Positions 49,816 to 62,576 of a stretch of 64,000 nucleotides of DNA are shown piece after piece. The DNA lies in NCBI GenBank assembly GCA_013407085.1, contig JACCGJ010010213.1, forward strand, positions 1 through 64,000, written 5' to 3'. The DNA is from Atriophallophorus winterbourni (Eukaryota; Platyhelminthes; Trematoda; Plagiorchiida; Microphallidae). The translations under genes and the position numbers were made by a program. The first letter of the stretch is position 1. The number at the start of each line of letters is the position of its first letter. The notes beneath the pieces are model-generated. The model was given only the letters and a program-made list of their open reading frames with translations. It was not told the DNA's origin and did no database searches.

Positions 49816-52410
49816 CTGAAGAGGAAATGAGACGCTAATTAATAGGCGCAGATTTCTCTGATCTGGAAACAAACACGACATAATTGTTTGAGATAACACC
49901 AACAAAATCACAGCAAACTATTTGAACACACTAAGCATCTTACATCCATTCATTCGATTGCGTAAAACAGAATATTGGTGGGCAGTGCATAACATCAAGT
50001 TGCGTTTTGCACCACCAGAAGCTCAAGAAGAGCTAGCAAAATAAATAAATTTGAGTGTGCTCAAGTGATCACAAGCAAGGAGCCCGAAGATAATTATTTA
50101 AACATTTATCCTTTTCACTGTTACTCATGTTAGTAATCATGACTAATATACATCAATAAGGCAGCAATGGCGATTGGTATAGTCAGCAGCTCGTAATGTT
50201 GCTATAAAAATGATGAAAGAATGCACATGGAAAATGTTCTCACACTTGGCCTGAATTAGCCATGTGAATTTGATGTACCAAATGTTCGGAAGGTTGGTCG
50301 TAAAGCTTTATTTCGCTGAAAACTCTTCATTCTTTCTAGGCTCATTATTTTGTTTGGAATTTATGAGCACGAATATCACGAGAGTAAGAAACCGAGTAAA
50401 AATGCTGGTTATTTTGTTTGCGGTGCGTCGTTTGTTATAATAGCAATCGAAACGTAATTATGAAACTAATGATTTACCGATAAGTACCCCAAAGTTTGTG
50501 GGCAGAAAATCGAGTGATTTGCGCCATAAATCTCGTACAATACACTGAATGATAAACGTTGTTTAAATTTATTACATTAGGGACTATATTAATTGATGTC
50601 TTCCTAGACACTGATCGACGTTTAAAAATATTATTCAAAATCTTCAAAATAAAAACCCGCATTGAATAACATCATAATGCGGCAAAATCCTCGAAATGTC
50701 TAATGGAGAACCACATTAATACAACAACCTGTTCAATCGCATGTGCCCAAACACATATGCATAAACCATGAACCATGAAAAAAATTTATGTGCATACATT
50801 TCCATAGCATCCACCCCACGACCGGTTAAGACATAAGAATGCAATAATACATGTTTCAAGTACACCAGATAACTTTAGATTAAGACTGTATGATCATTTA
50901 AGAGATCGTTTAATTGCTGGTATCAATGAACCTGATTTATATCGCCAGTTATTGATGTTGAAGAATCCAACCCAGGAATAGAACTGAGAATTAACCACAT
51001 TTTACATTTAAAACAAAATTCAGATTTAGTAATGTATCACGTGTATGCAGTTGGTGCACAAAGCACACAAATCAAAGAGCGTTTTGAAACAAAAGAAATG
51101 TAAAATGAAAGCAGTGCTTCCCCATATTCGTCGCCTTAAAGGAATGGCACACAAAGGAAAACAAATTGTTTTCAATCTTAACGATCAAACTTCTGGTCAG
51201 AATCGTTAATATTAGGACCGACAAATTATCCGTTAAAGCATCAATCATAATAACAAAGACCAACAGAACCGTCAACACTGATTGCTTTATTGAAATACCT
51301 TGAGTCAATATTGCAATGAATGTTAAAAATCCCAGTTGATCTTTACCATATACATATTGTATCTCGTAATATCTCAGCTTTGTGTTGTAAGAAGTAAGAG
51401 CAACCGAATTACTGTTTAAATTTGAAGCAATAGAGTGATTATTCACGCAATGTCACCGAAAATGGAGAACTGAACTTGTGGTAGTGTGTATGAAATCACA
51501 AATCTGGAAGCAGATAAAATGCAGAACAGTCACCGACTGCAGTTTGTAGTAGAACAATAGGTGATCCTTGTTTTCACGTTTGCAACAGCATGTATAAAAT
51601 CACAATCATGGATATAGGCCAAGCGCGGCACAGTCGTCAACCGCACGTAGGCTAAGATTATACAAGCTTAGAGAGTGGTTACGAAGTGACTGGTCACCAT
51701 CCTTGATAAAGTGGTTCATATCTGAGAGGACAACTCTTGGGAAGATTAAAACATGTTTGCGATCAAAAGCTAAAACGCAAATAAGCAATCATCTGACAAA
51801 ATATACGATAAATGTGCTTAACTGATTGTTAGCCGTTGTGTGGAAAGCCACATTGTAATTGACATTATAATAAATGAATGTCGTTGATTTCAGAATCAGA
51901 AAAAATATTCAGAATGTAAAATCGTTTGAATAAGGTAAACGCGGCCGATTCCAAAATAAAAGAGCACCAAAATTCCTCGAAAGGCATTTGATTGATCCTA
52001 TTTTTCATTGACGAAACAGCCTATAACATCATCGGTAAATTAATTTCAACTGGGACCCCACTAACTGAACAACAATTAGATTTAATTTTGTCACTTCGTA
52101 GGTGACTCAATGAATATCACAAATATGCGAAACAGAGAAAACCTCAAACTGTACCACAAAATTAAAAAATAGCAAACATTTATGATACAACTAAGTGATT
52201 ACGAACACACGTATGTTGATTAAACAAGCCACATATTTTTCCACAGCAAGCAAAATAATGGCAACAATTCCCATCGCTAAAGGTGTTTGTGAGTTCTTCA
52301 ATTTAGCCAAAAGTCTTATTGCGCATTGTTTGAGCAGGTAAGAAGAGAATACATTGTTAAAGCATAAACTCATTAGGTTTCAATATCTTACCATATATTA
52401 TATATATATA

Positions 52411-52449
<39 letters not shown>

Positions 52450-55400
52450 TAAGATATTGAAAACTAATGAGTGTGTCAAGAAGCAAGGAGTAAGTGTAAA
52501 AATGTGATCAGCATGACAGGTCGGTCATTTAGATTCATCTTGACCATAGGAACAGGAATTTTATGGTCTCAAAGTTTAGTTCAATGAAAATAAAGTTACT
52601 GTTTCTACCTGATGAATGCGCAGTCTTTAACCGGCAGTGAGGTTAAGCGCAGGGTATGTGAGCAACGCTACGTAATATATTAACTGCAATTCGTTTTCGA
52701 AAACAGTGAGCCAACTTTCGTGAGACGATGGATCGTGAGATTATGGCTTTATTTGATGTGATGCGTCTACATAAGATAAATATGGCGTAAATTTTAAAGT
52801 TGAATCTAATTGACCTTCAACCATATCTTCCTCAAATACTTAGTTTTTGAAGAAGTGATTTCTTTCACATTTTGAATGACTGATAAATCACTACCTAAAC
52901 CCCGTAGTTTACGTGTGTGATAAAAATACTCACACAATCAAAATTGCTCCAGGAGATGACTATTAAATTTGGAAATATTTGCGTTTGTTAATGCTCACAT
53001 TCCGAACGCTCACTTACAAAGTACTGGTTAATGCAATCCTTTCAACGAATCACCGGTTTGAATAAATGATTCACCGAGTAATTCTTCGTAAAGTGGGGAA
53101 AAATTGTGAATGACAAATATGCTGGTGTTACTCACATCCTCGGCACTTCTGTTGCTAATTTTGCGGCTTAATGAGACTGAGTTTTAAATGCTCTGTAAGC
53201 CAAACGCTGTCAATGCGGTGGGGAAGTGGGGGTTTATTTATGCCAATGTACGGAGATCAGGCTGACGTCATACCAAAAGTGCCGTTCGGGAGAGTACTGC
53301 GTGCGGATTTGGTAGAAATAAATGTTACTCTTGTGTCGGATAGTATAGTCATGTGAGACGATGAATTGTTTTAAATCATCGTGCTCTGGTGATGTATACC
53401 GATAGTCGACATTGATCAAAGGTGATCAACAGCAAAATCATCGCCGAAACCACAACAGCCGCAGTAAAATGTGTGACCAGTAGATGCTTACATCAGCATC
53501 AAATTAAGACGAATGCTGATGTAATACTTTAACGAATCATCGTATGATGTGTGATTTGGAAGATATTGGTTTCAAAACATAAATAGTTGATAAGATGTAA
53601 ATCTAGGTAGCATTTACTTAATTAAGTAGCACTGCACGCGACTCACAGCACAAAAAACACCACAAAGGAAAGCTAAATACTCAATGCAAACTGTACAAGA
53701 CGTGAAATCCGCCGTACCTTGTCACACGATCTCACTTGACTCGAAAACCTTCGATACAATGGCTTCAAAATTGTGAATTGAATTAAAAATGAAAACGCTG
53801 ATGCGCTTCATCGAATTACCATGCATCAGTTAATCGTAAAACAGCTTGTTATGAAAGGAATCTATTAATAATACGCTACTCTTATTTATAGGATACCATA
53901 AAAGGTTAATTCCTATTTTTCGCAGGTGTGTAATGCACGTAGTGATTTTGTAACCCTTTTTTCAATATATTTCACTGCTTTTCTCAGTATTATACCCGGT
54001 GTTTTGTGTACTCTTTCTGATCTTACACTCTGAGGTTTTATATTTTGCTTAAATTAGGTCCCATGCTGTTTAAATTAGACACTGACAAGTGTGGATAACC
54101 CACTAATTTGGCGAATGGTCACTGTTTACAAAAGGAATATTATTTAATTTGTGTTGGTGTCCAACTAATACGTTTATGTGCTTAAAATCTTTAATGTGGA
54201 TTGAAATGAAGAAAAAACGTGTCTAAGCAATATCTTAGTTTGATACAGTCAGTTGTAGTCGCCTACGCTGCTAATGTTGCTCACGTGTCACTTTTTCAAT
54301 CATTCTGTGTGTGCTTGTTCGTACCGGTGTTTACCGGATGCTTTCATAGATTAACAGAACAATGGCTGTCTTCTTGCTGTTGTAGTTGAGTGTTCAATAA
54401 TTGTGTTCAATAAGAATTCCAATTTCAAATGAACATGTTCAATAGGTTGTCATACATAAAGTGCTTTGCGACATGCGGACAAGAGTGAGCACGAGATAAC
54501 GGATGAATCGATGAACTCATCCAGCAAGCCTAGCTACCAAAATTGTGGTAAGATACAGCTAAAAATGCAATTCACAATAATTGAGTATGTATGTAAGAAA
54601 TACGAATAAACATAGCATAACGACATGAACATCGGAATAACGATTTGAACTAGTTTCACAGTTGTATATCGCAATTAGTATTAAGTGGATGAATAGAATT
54701 TCGCAAGCCAATTGTCGCATTTTGGTAAATCATCAGTAGCATGCCGAGTAAAATGCACGATCAAGAGCTGGAAGATTACATTTTAAATCCAAATTTTCTC
54801 AAGAAGTGACAACAGACGGGATTGCCCTTTTACCGGAGCTTTCAAGTCTCGTGGAACGTAAAATCCCAGTGGTAGGGCAAGGTATTCATTCTACCCAATA
54901 TGCTCATCGATATGTGACTTCAGCAAGTCGAATCCTGTCTTGTCGGTCTAGTTTTCTCTCATTGGCGCGGAATTGATTTACATATCGAAAGAACGGGGGT
55001 TGTGTTCTGGCATTTTGAATACATGTACACCATGAATGAAGCTCACTACACGATTAAAAAACAGTATGTTACAACTTTATCTGGGTTGTGGTGGCCGCGA
55101 GTGCGTAGATAGAGAAACTTTTGACAACATAGTGATTAGTTTCATTTATAATTAATCATAATGTAGAGCATTTCAAAAATGTCCGTTGTCACACGGTTTG
55201 CTTTCATATATGTAACAGCTAATGAAGGAAATACGGAAACGTCAAAAAATTAATTGACAATAAAGCAAGCAAGTTCAAGAACCCGTCTATTGTGAGATGG
55301 TTATCGATCGCCCACTTAACCCCTTCTTCTTTCAGTCTGTCTGATCGTGGAGGGGCATTTGTAAACATCCATCGAAATAATACTGTCGTTTACCAAAGGC

Positions 55401-58400
55401 TAAATAGTGCTCAGATGTTTTGCAAGGGCTGATCGTGTGGTCCCGAAATGCTGCTTTATCAACAATATGAATCCAGAGTAGAAGAATAATAAAAATTGTT
55501 GAACTCAGATCAAACAAAGAAAAGGAAATTTTCAGGAATTTCCAGTTTCAATCATAAAGATGAATAAGACGGACACGATCTTATATATCACTGCTATGTT
55601 GTTATTTGTTTAAATAATACTGATAAAAGAAATAGGTTTACCATTTCGGAAGTATGACCAAATTAATGAGTAATGCGTGTGAACTTACCCATGTTGCAAG
55701 GGAAAATAGGTTGGCATCAATGGTGTGGCTAAAATTGGAATGAGAAAAAATTTAAAAGATATACTTCTTACAAAGAACCACGATGTTCAAATACAGAAAC
55801 ACAAAGTGATTCTTGGCCAAGTACTGAGGGCGCTCACAAACGACTGATATATTTTGGTGTGTAAAGGATGGCGATGTGAGCACCAAAATATAGAGAAAAA
55901 TTTTCATTAAATGTACAATTGAAAGGAGACTAATCACTTAGTATTTCAAGTGAATACTGAACCATCTACATGCATCCAACAAAATCCGTGAAACGGAGAG
56001 TCGCTTGTAAAACTTTAGAACACAAAACGCATACCTATTAGAAGTGTTTGTTTTGGCCACAACATTCATTCAGTCTGGGTGTCACCTTTCTTTGTGTGAC
56101 AAGGAGATTTCACGGTCAAATGAGCTCACCATTTCGGTTAGGTGCGATTAATTAAGGTCATTTCCATGTGACTAATAGTCACATCGGCGATTTAGTTGTG
56201 TAGCGTCTGCCACTGAACTGATTAAAGGTTGTTGTCAGATGCTGGTAAGCAAATAATAAGCCTTATCCGTCTTAAAAATTTATTAACAATGAAAGAGAGA
56301 TGAACAAATATGATGGTTCAACATATGAGGCTGGAATACAGGAAAGTAACCAAAATTCTGCTTAAGAGTACCCATGAATAATTCTTTGTTGTGATCAAAT
56401 GGAAAGCCAGTTGTTTGTGTGAAGTATGGAGTCTCAAATATTTTTTACGTTGTCTTACGCCCGCTGTATTAAATTACATTTTCACGAAAAAAATCGAAAT
56501 ATCCCTTGAACATTAGTTCAAGGGATGTATGAGCCTGGGTAGCTCTCTAAATACTCATTACAAACCTGGTCAAACATGCGCGCTATGCAAATTAATCCGC
56601 ATACCAAGGCGTGGCAGAATTAAAACTGGCTTACACCACGTGAGTAAATGCTATTTGCACGTCGAATTACACAAGTTTATGAGATCGTTCACTATAACAC
56701 GAACTAAGAAACACGTCTAAGACTCGGTTGCGACAAATATAGTGAAAAATAAAACGAACAGTTACTTATGCAATCTGACAAATTGTGATAACTCATCAAT
56801 GTTTAAAACATGAATCATCTTGCCAGACTCATTGTGACGTAGATAATGAATCGATCTTTGTACCGTTGCTCTGCTCGTGTTCATGTCATTAATATTTATG
56901 CACTCAAAGTTGAAAACATCGATTAAGATTCAAGTGAGTGCACTGATTCATAGACATCAAGGGTATGAGCGAATGAGCGTTGTGATCAGGTGCAAGCAGG
57001 AAAAACTTTGCAAACGTAAATGGAATACGCTCTTCACCAAGTAGAGTTGTTTGGTACTAAAATTTGACTTATGAAAGATATTAATGTAAATACCTATAAG
57101 CTTAGGGTGAATGGTTACAAGTGGTCCAGGTATGTAGCACGCTATATGGGGTAACAAGCCATCAACCATCTGCATGGTTGCCGGTATCCTAAATAGAAAT
57201 TGGTTAGTGTTTCTTAACAACAGAGATAGACATAAAATATTATAGCATCAAATTTAGCATTTCCATTGCAGAATGACAAGATGTAATTGATACGATAATC
57301 AATAGTGACAGTGATTGTTTTCACCTTGATTAAACATCTGAAACTCTACTGTTCGTGAAATAGAATTGCCTTTAAATACTGATTGATTTCAGTACAAACA
57401 AAAATACATGAGAAAGAATATAATATACGATTTCGAGCCTGTAGCTTATACAACATGCTCTAAGATACATTATCTCCCGTGGGTCAGCAGCAGAGTATGA
57501 TATAAGATAGTTGTTTTCCAAGTTAGTGGTGAAGTGGGCGATACTGATTGTTGCTTCGTTGTGTGGTATATTCAAAATATGATACTAATAGGTGAATATT
57601 CTAAGAGAAAATCTTAATACCAACGCAAGCTACATTGTGCGATATTGAAACAATCAGAAATTGCCATGCCATTTGAAAGCCAACATGTCCATGTAAGAAT
57701 TCCGTGTCCGGGTTGAGTGTAGATAATTATGGGCACGGGTACAGATGTGAATTAGTTCCATAAATAATACTGTTTTCCTTAAGTTCAAATTCACGTTTTA
57801 AAAGCCCTCGATAACGCTATCAGAATTTCACCTCAACGTTGGTTGGAATCTATGCGGTCAGCACTGTGAGTAATAAATTGGATTCAAAATTTTATTGATG
57901 CCAAGTTCAGGACTAATAGGCTTATCATTTACAGAGAGACAGTCCGACAAGGGACCCAGGATTTAAGTGCCCACTAATGGGACGATAATTTTGAGTCAAC
58001 TAACCGATTGTCCATTTAATAGTACGTTGTCAGATGGCGTTGAAATTTTTTTAAAAATAAAACTCAATTGAAATTTTGAAATTTAGATCCCCGAAAAGAT
58101 AAGTTTTAAGCCACCACATGGTTGTTCACACAAAAACATAGCATTCTAAAACTTACCGCCAGGCATCATGCGCGGTTTTGCTCCTAAAACAGCCAAGTTC
58201 ACGTTTGCTTTGCGTCCATCAATACATGGATTGGGGTCCCGAATGGCAAGCAATGTATCTTCACTCCGAGCCATTGTGACCTGTGCAACACAAAATACAA
58301 ATTGTCGATGGTAATGCATTTGAAGAAAAGATAAAAATGATGGCCACTAATTGGCGAAATTTCTAACGGGAAATATTCGTAGTTGCACTTTTTCCCTCGC

Positions 58401-61400
58401 GCCTTTTAGTAGTTATTTAGCTTGTGCCTGGTGCCTATTCTGCTTATTCCTGAAATACAATCAACATCTGAGCAAATTTGATAAAATATATTTATTGGCT
58501 CATTTGTCTGTGTGAGTTCTTTTCGAAAGCGCCAAAGTACAATTATTTCAGCGAATTTACCATTGAATTATCGGTAATTTCAAAGGCAACTCGTTAACAT
58601 GTAGGAATGAATTGCATGGCATTAGCTGCGACAGCGTGATCGAAATTTCAACCTCAATGGGGAGTGGATGTGAGTAACGAATTTGTGTTCTTATCTAGCA
58701 CAAATATCATTGACTATAGATGTGTTGGATTTAAGTAATGCCAAGCTTCAAATAAAAACGTGTCATTGTGTCTAAAACCCTACATTGTTGAAGATACCAG
58801 GGACGCGAGTGGGAATAATAAAGAGATAATAACAGTGTAATCTCAAGGTCTAGGTTGCTGTTCGTTATTGTTGGAAGTAATGTAGTATTGTCGCAGGTAA
58901 ATGATAAAATGATTGCAAAAGCACACATATATCTATCTATTGGTATACTAAGAAGTCTTCATATAGTTCGGCTGAAAACCAACTGTCGCGTATTTTCGTT
59001 GAATACGGTTTCAAAGCCACTAAAACAAACTGTTGTCCCCAAATGCTAAGAGTAATTGTGAGGATATGAGCAGTATAGTACGTCTTTCATTGTTAATTCA
59101 TTTCTTCATGTAGCTCAGTTAAGCAACAATCGTCAAACTTGTCGTTGAATTTCGCAAACGTTTGCTAGAAATATTAAAATATAGTGCGTTTCTCAGTTAG
59201 CTTAACGGACAATATTCATGCATATACTGTATTTTTGTAAATTCAATGAAATTTAGTTTAAAACACATGGAGAGTGTTCGGAGAGTCACCACATGCAGTG
59301 TGCACAAACTTTCAAGTGACGAGGCACCACAGGTCACGAACGCGAAATACGTCGGTCAAAGCGGTTAAGCACTACCTAAACCACTCAACCGATGATGTTC
59401 GCTAAGACATGTTCGGACACGTTTATATCGGTTCATCAAAACGGTCAAAACGAAACACAGATACTAAAAGATATAGAAGCGAAATTTATATTGTTGCTAA
59501 GTGATCAACGAACCAAATTTTTCAAGCGGAATTTTAACGACGCTGGCCAACTTTGACAAATGTGATGTTCGTTAGGTTGAGCCAAAGACCAGAGATAACA
59601 AAAATTAGTATATATATAAACGAAAAACGTTGACATGATGAAGATTAGCAAATGTTACATCTGCTTTGAATACACAATGTGAGAAATCGTCCTAAACATA
59701 ATCTTTTGCAGATATAAAATTGCTGAAGTAAACGGAGCTATCGACTATTTCTAAGTTGGCAAAACTGGAAGTGAGGTTTGGGAGAAATACAGCGGTGTTA
59801 TATGTAATTTTTACTTGTTGGTTGTAAAACGCATGCTATACCTTTAAGCATCAAGAAGACCCAGCAGTTGTTTCGCTACATACGGGTCATCTTCCAAAAA
59901 GGCAGTCATCCACATAATCTCAAGATCGGTAGCCCATACATCTGGTAGAATCTCAACTGCATCAGCAAGTAGATCAACGCCTTTCTTCTGATATGGTTGA
60001 AATTATATGGTAAGAATGAGAAAAGCAATCCTGCAGCAACTTAGAGAGACACGAAACGCAAGTGAAAATCCTCTGTTCAAGCTTACACACGCGGTGTAAT
60101 GGCACTGATGGCACTTTCAAGCAGCCATAGTTGATCATTCTCAAGTGCAGTTTCAGTCGCTATTGGACCGCTTTTCGTCTGCATTCTACGACTTTGGGCT
60201 GATAATCCGCATGAACAATAACGAAGATCATAATTATGAAATGTATCGCCTCATCACTGTTGAAAACTGTCAGCTTGAACAGGTACATCATTTCACATAT
60301 ATTGGTTCAACTATTCCGGATAACCTCTAATTAAACACTCTGGGTCAACGCAAGCTGACTATGAAGACAAAAATAAGACAGTGATACAGTAAATGCGTGC
60401 TAAACGTTTTACCGTACGGCAGTAAAACTTGGAACTTCCACGCAAGAGACGAATTAAGGCTAAATACTTTCCATTTTCTAAGCATCCTTCTTAGCTTGAA
60501 CACATCGCGGATGGAAAAATTAGCAAATACAGAAGTAATTCTAAAGCTGGTTTACTACGTCAGCACCACCAATGGTGACTGAGGTGAATGAAAAATGGTC
60601 CTATTCCAAACGATCTACTCTATAGAGAGTTCAAATCAGCAAGTCGACATTTGAGCGGGCCAAACTTGTTACAAAACGTTTGCAAAAGAGATAAGAAATC
60701 TCTTGCCATTGTCTTTACGAGTTGGTATGAAAGCACAAGCCTGATCCAGGAAAAGTGCCGCACTGCATGTGAGCTAAGATACTGTCAGGTTGCCCGGGCC
60801 TAGACAGATGAGGGGGGAATAGAAATAGAAAGAAGTTGCTCTTTGAAATGGAATTAAATAATTGTAGCTCAGGTATTGGATGTTTATTTTTGGGTGTTTA
60901 CTCTTAACCGATTGCTTTGGCCGCATTGTTTGAAAGTGTCATCTTCAAGATGCTCTCGGTGTTGAACGCATATCATACCGACAGTGCACAAATGCCGCCG
61001 ATCAGTCGATCACTAGCCATTGCTGTGAGCGCTCCAAAAGAGACGGTTCCTCTCGAGATGTTTAGTTGTTTAAATCTCTGTGGTGCATGAAATCGTCATG
61101 GTCACATCATGTACCTTAATGGTCAACATCGACAAAGCTGGCTAATAAAATTAGGTTTGTCAATAAATTTTTGGTAAAACTTTCGTATACACGATCGACG
61201 AAAACAAGTCAACCTACGGAATCGGATATCAATTCCGAACCCACTTCACCCTCAACGGGTGAGATAAGTGAATTCGTAAGCAGGAAAATTGTTAAAGATG
61301 CAAACCTGAAATAATCATTTACGCTGAGTGCCGTTTCACGTAATAGTCAGAACGCTGTCCATAAATCAGTGGTGGAATAAGAACTAGCGATGACCCGAAA

Positions 61401-62576
61401 CAAACTTTTCAACACCAAAACAAACGTGCTCGAGTAAAAAAACGTGCTCAATCGATCGTAGTCACATTGTATCAAGTGCCACATTAAGCAACCAATCAAA
61501 GATAATGTGGTATCGATTGATATGACGATACTGAATTCGCGAGCGAAAACATAAATAACAAATATACAATATACTGGTCAACGTATTGACTACTTTATTT
61601 CAGCAACTAAATTGGTTGATGAGCGATAGGTAAATCTTAACATTTTGACATTATTTGATGCGTCAAAGGAAAAAGGGGTTAATAAAAATAACCTCTATTC
61701 TCGAAGAAAAGAGTGGAAATAGAATGAGTTGCATCTAAAATAATTAAATAATTGCCCGAGAGTATCCTAGTATTTTTCTGGCACATTGAATCCATATGGC
61801 AACAGTCTGATTGTATAATCAACCGTACGCTCAGTGTACACAGGTTTAAGTCAGCTTAGATTTTGCGATGCACCAAATCGAAATCTTCAAGCGCGTATGG
61901 TATCCCATTCATAATGGCAAACAACCCACGTGTACTGAAATGCCAGCAAATTATCTAAGTATGGACGAACGCTGCACACAGTGAAATTATAATGTGGTTT
62001 CAAGTAACCTGTTGTAATGAAGCATAAATTTGTCGGAACATGAATACCGAACAACCGTACGCCGCAGCCACATATTGTTACATACGTTTGTTAAATGAAT
62101 TCAATACACGCTTTCATAATGAAAAAAGGTTGGATTGTGTAACGAAAAATTTATAGGTACGACAATGGTTCTGCAATAATTTTCGTTTGCTAAATTTTAC
62201 CACTTGTATATATCGGTAGTTGGTCCGACAAACAAGCCTAGTTTCCTACAATGAACTGTAAAATGTGACGAATTGAAGAGCGTAAGACATAGATGTGTTT
62301 CGCGTTATTAACTTATATTCGAGGAATCGATTTTCTAAATTCACAAGAATGCATTGCTAAGAATTGAGTCACAATAAACATCAAAGGACAGATAACAAAA
62401 CTTACAAAGCCATAGCCTCTACTTTTTCCAGTCTGTCTGTCCGTGATAACAACCGCTTCTTCTATCGGTCCAAATTGTTCGAAAAATCGCCGCAAACTGT
62501 CATCGGTTGTGTGGTATGGCAAACCACCGACGAATATCTTGGTCAAAGTTGTATCTTTCTGCAGATGACTAGCCAT
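48846..62576 (-). CDS. RNA-binding protein, RBM24/RBM38/SUP-12 family, 5 exons
   Basis: A single-RRM protein; relatives bind GU-rich sites and control splicing and mRNA stability, notably in muscle. Exons in coding order: 62576-62406, 58280-58157, 57141-57094, 55728-55689, 49815-48846. They sum to 1353 nt (450 aa plus stop) with all phases compatible. The RRM is in exons 1-2: [19 protein letters not shown] (RNP2 IFVGGL), [17 protein letters not shown] (RNP1), [26 protein letters not shown], close to human RBM24/38. The ~350-aa tail is rich in Asn, Ala, Ser and Gly, longer than in vertebrates. Exon 3's 5' border is the least certain: an earlier AG at 57189 gives a stop in phase, the AG at 57142 does not. 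Confidence 0.88.
49816..52360. other. RBM24-like intron 4, first part
   Basis: Apart from a gag fragment (50868-50981) and a weak, partial trace of the dispersed ~90-bp motif near 51613-51665, nothing is recognised. Confidence 0.35.
50868..50981 (+). mobile_element. Gypsy-type gag fragment
   Basis: 37 codons ending in a stop read [20 protein letters not shown] and [13 protein letters not shown], the conserved 'LRDR...GI...RLL' block of LTR-retrotransposon capsid proteins. No flanking gag or LTR is visible. Confidence 0.5.
52368..52472. repeat. Palindrome with (TA)n core
   Basis: Arms of about 25 bp (CTCATTAGGTTTCAATATC at left, GATATTGAAAACTAATGAG at right) are reverse complements with two differences and enclose about 53 bp of TA repeats, so the whole ~105 bp can fold into one hairpin. 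It ends no recognised element. Confidence 0.85.
52600..52675 (+). repeat. Degenerate hammerhead-repeat copy
   Basis: TTTCTACCTGATGAATG, TTTAACCGGCAGTG and GTATGTGAGCAAC follow the order of the 243-bp repeat. The first core box is kept as CTGATGA, but GAAA is lost. Confidence 0.5.
52676..55688. other. RBM24-like intron 4, second part
   Basis: Mostly unrecognised. A weak pol-like frame, [15 protein letters not shown] then [17 protein letters not shown] (about 54750-54850), may be a relic of a Gypsy element. Confidence 0.3.
55689..55728 (-). CDS. RBM24-like exon 4 (40-nt microexon)
   Basis: Phase 1 to 2, after CATTCCAATTTTAG and before GTAAGT. Reads [12 protein letters not shown]. Both phases are exactly those required by exons 3 and 5. 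A decayed hammerhead-repeat copy lies ~40 bp upstream in the intron. Confidence 0.72.
55765..55890 (-). repeat. Hammerhead-repeat copy with the ribozyme deleted
   Basis: Plus-strand AAAGAACCACGATGTTC, CACAAAGTGATTCTTGG and GTAAAGGATGGCGATGTGAG match 34420-34640, but the middle including the ribozyme is missing. Confidence 0.65.
55891..57093. other. RBM24-like intron 3, nothing recognised
   Basis: No element or exon identified. Confidence 0.3.
57094..57141 (-). CDS. RBM24-like exon 3 (48-nt microexon)
   Basis: Phase 1 to 1, after CCCCATATAG and before GTATTT. Reads [15 protein letters not shown]. Phase fit with exons 2 and 4 is the main support; a longer form back to 57188 would bring a stop. 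Confidence 0.6.
58157..58280 (-). CDS. RBM24-like exon 2 (RRM, RNP1 end)
   Basis: 124 nt, phase 0 to 1, between TTGCACAG and GTAAGT. Reads [33 protein letters not shown] and AKPRMMPG. No ATG-initiated frame covers it. Confidence 0.92.
58281..59841. other. RBM24-like intron 1, left part, nothing recognised
   Basis: No element or exon identified. Confidence 0.3.
59842..59987 (-). CDS. Unidentified coding-like exon inside RBM24-like intron 1
   Basis: 146 nt between an acceptor CAACCATATCAG and a donor-like AAAG-GTATAG. It is open for 47 codons: [47 protein letters not shown], then TAA two bases before the donor. A second stretch at about 60150-60091 reads [20 protein letters not shown] and could be joined to it at a GTGTAAG donor. 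Composition and helix periodicity look like real protein, but I do not recognise the family. It could be the last exons of a nested same-strand gene, a relic, or an alternative stop-bearing exon of the host gene (exon 1 ends in phase 0, so inclusion would truncate it). Confidence 0.4.
60145..60727 (+). mobile_element. RTE-A fragment, old
   Basis: [58 protein letters not shown] and LLYREF match RTE-A 7020-7690 in order, with gaps and stops. It ends where the dispersed ~90-bp motif begins. Confidence 0.75.
60725..60815 (-). repeat. Dispersed ~90-bp motif, copy
   Basis: Plus-strand AAGCACAAGCCTGATCCAGG, AAGTGCCGCACTGCATG and ACTGTCAGGTTGCCCGGGCC; the same order as at 16495-16600. Confidence 0.6.
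60816..62405. other. RBM24-like intron 1, right part, nothing recognised
   Basis: No element or exon identified. Confidence 0.3.
62406..62576 (-). CDS. RBM24-like exon 1 (RRM, RNP2)
   Basis: 57 codons from [10 protein letters not shown] to RGYGF, donor GTAAGT at 62405. The ATG at 62576 (CTCATGG) is chosen because family members start just before KDTT; an in-frame Met 11 codons upstream is possible. Confidence 0.9.

Noticed and set aside
57142..57188. Longer exon 3 of the RBM24-like gene starting after AG at 57189
   Set aside because: In the phase delivered by exon 2 it hits a TAG before the donor. Only the shorter exon fits both neighbours, unless another exon intervenes.
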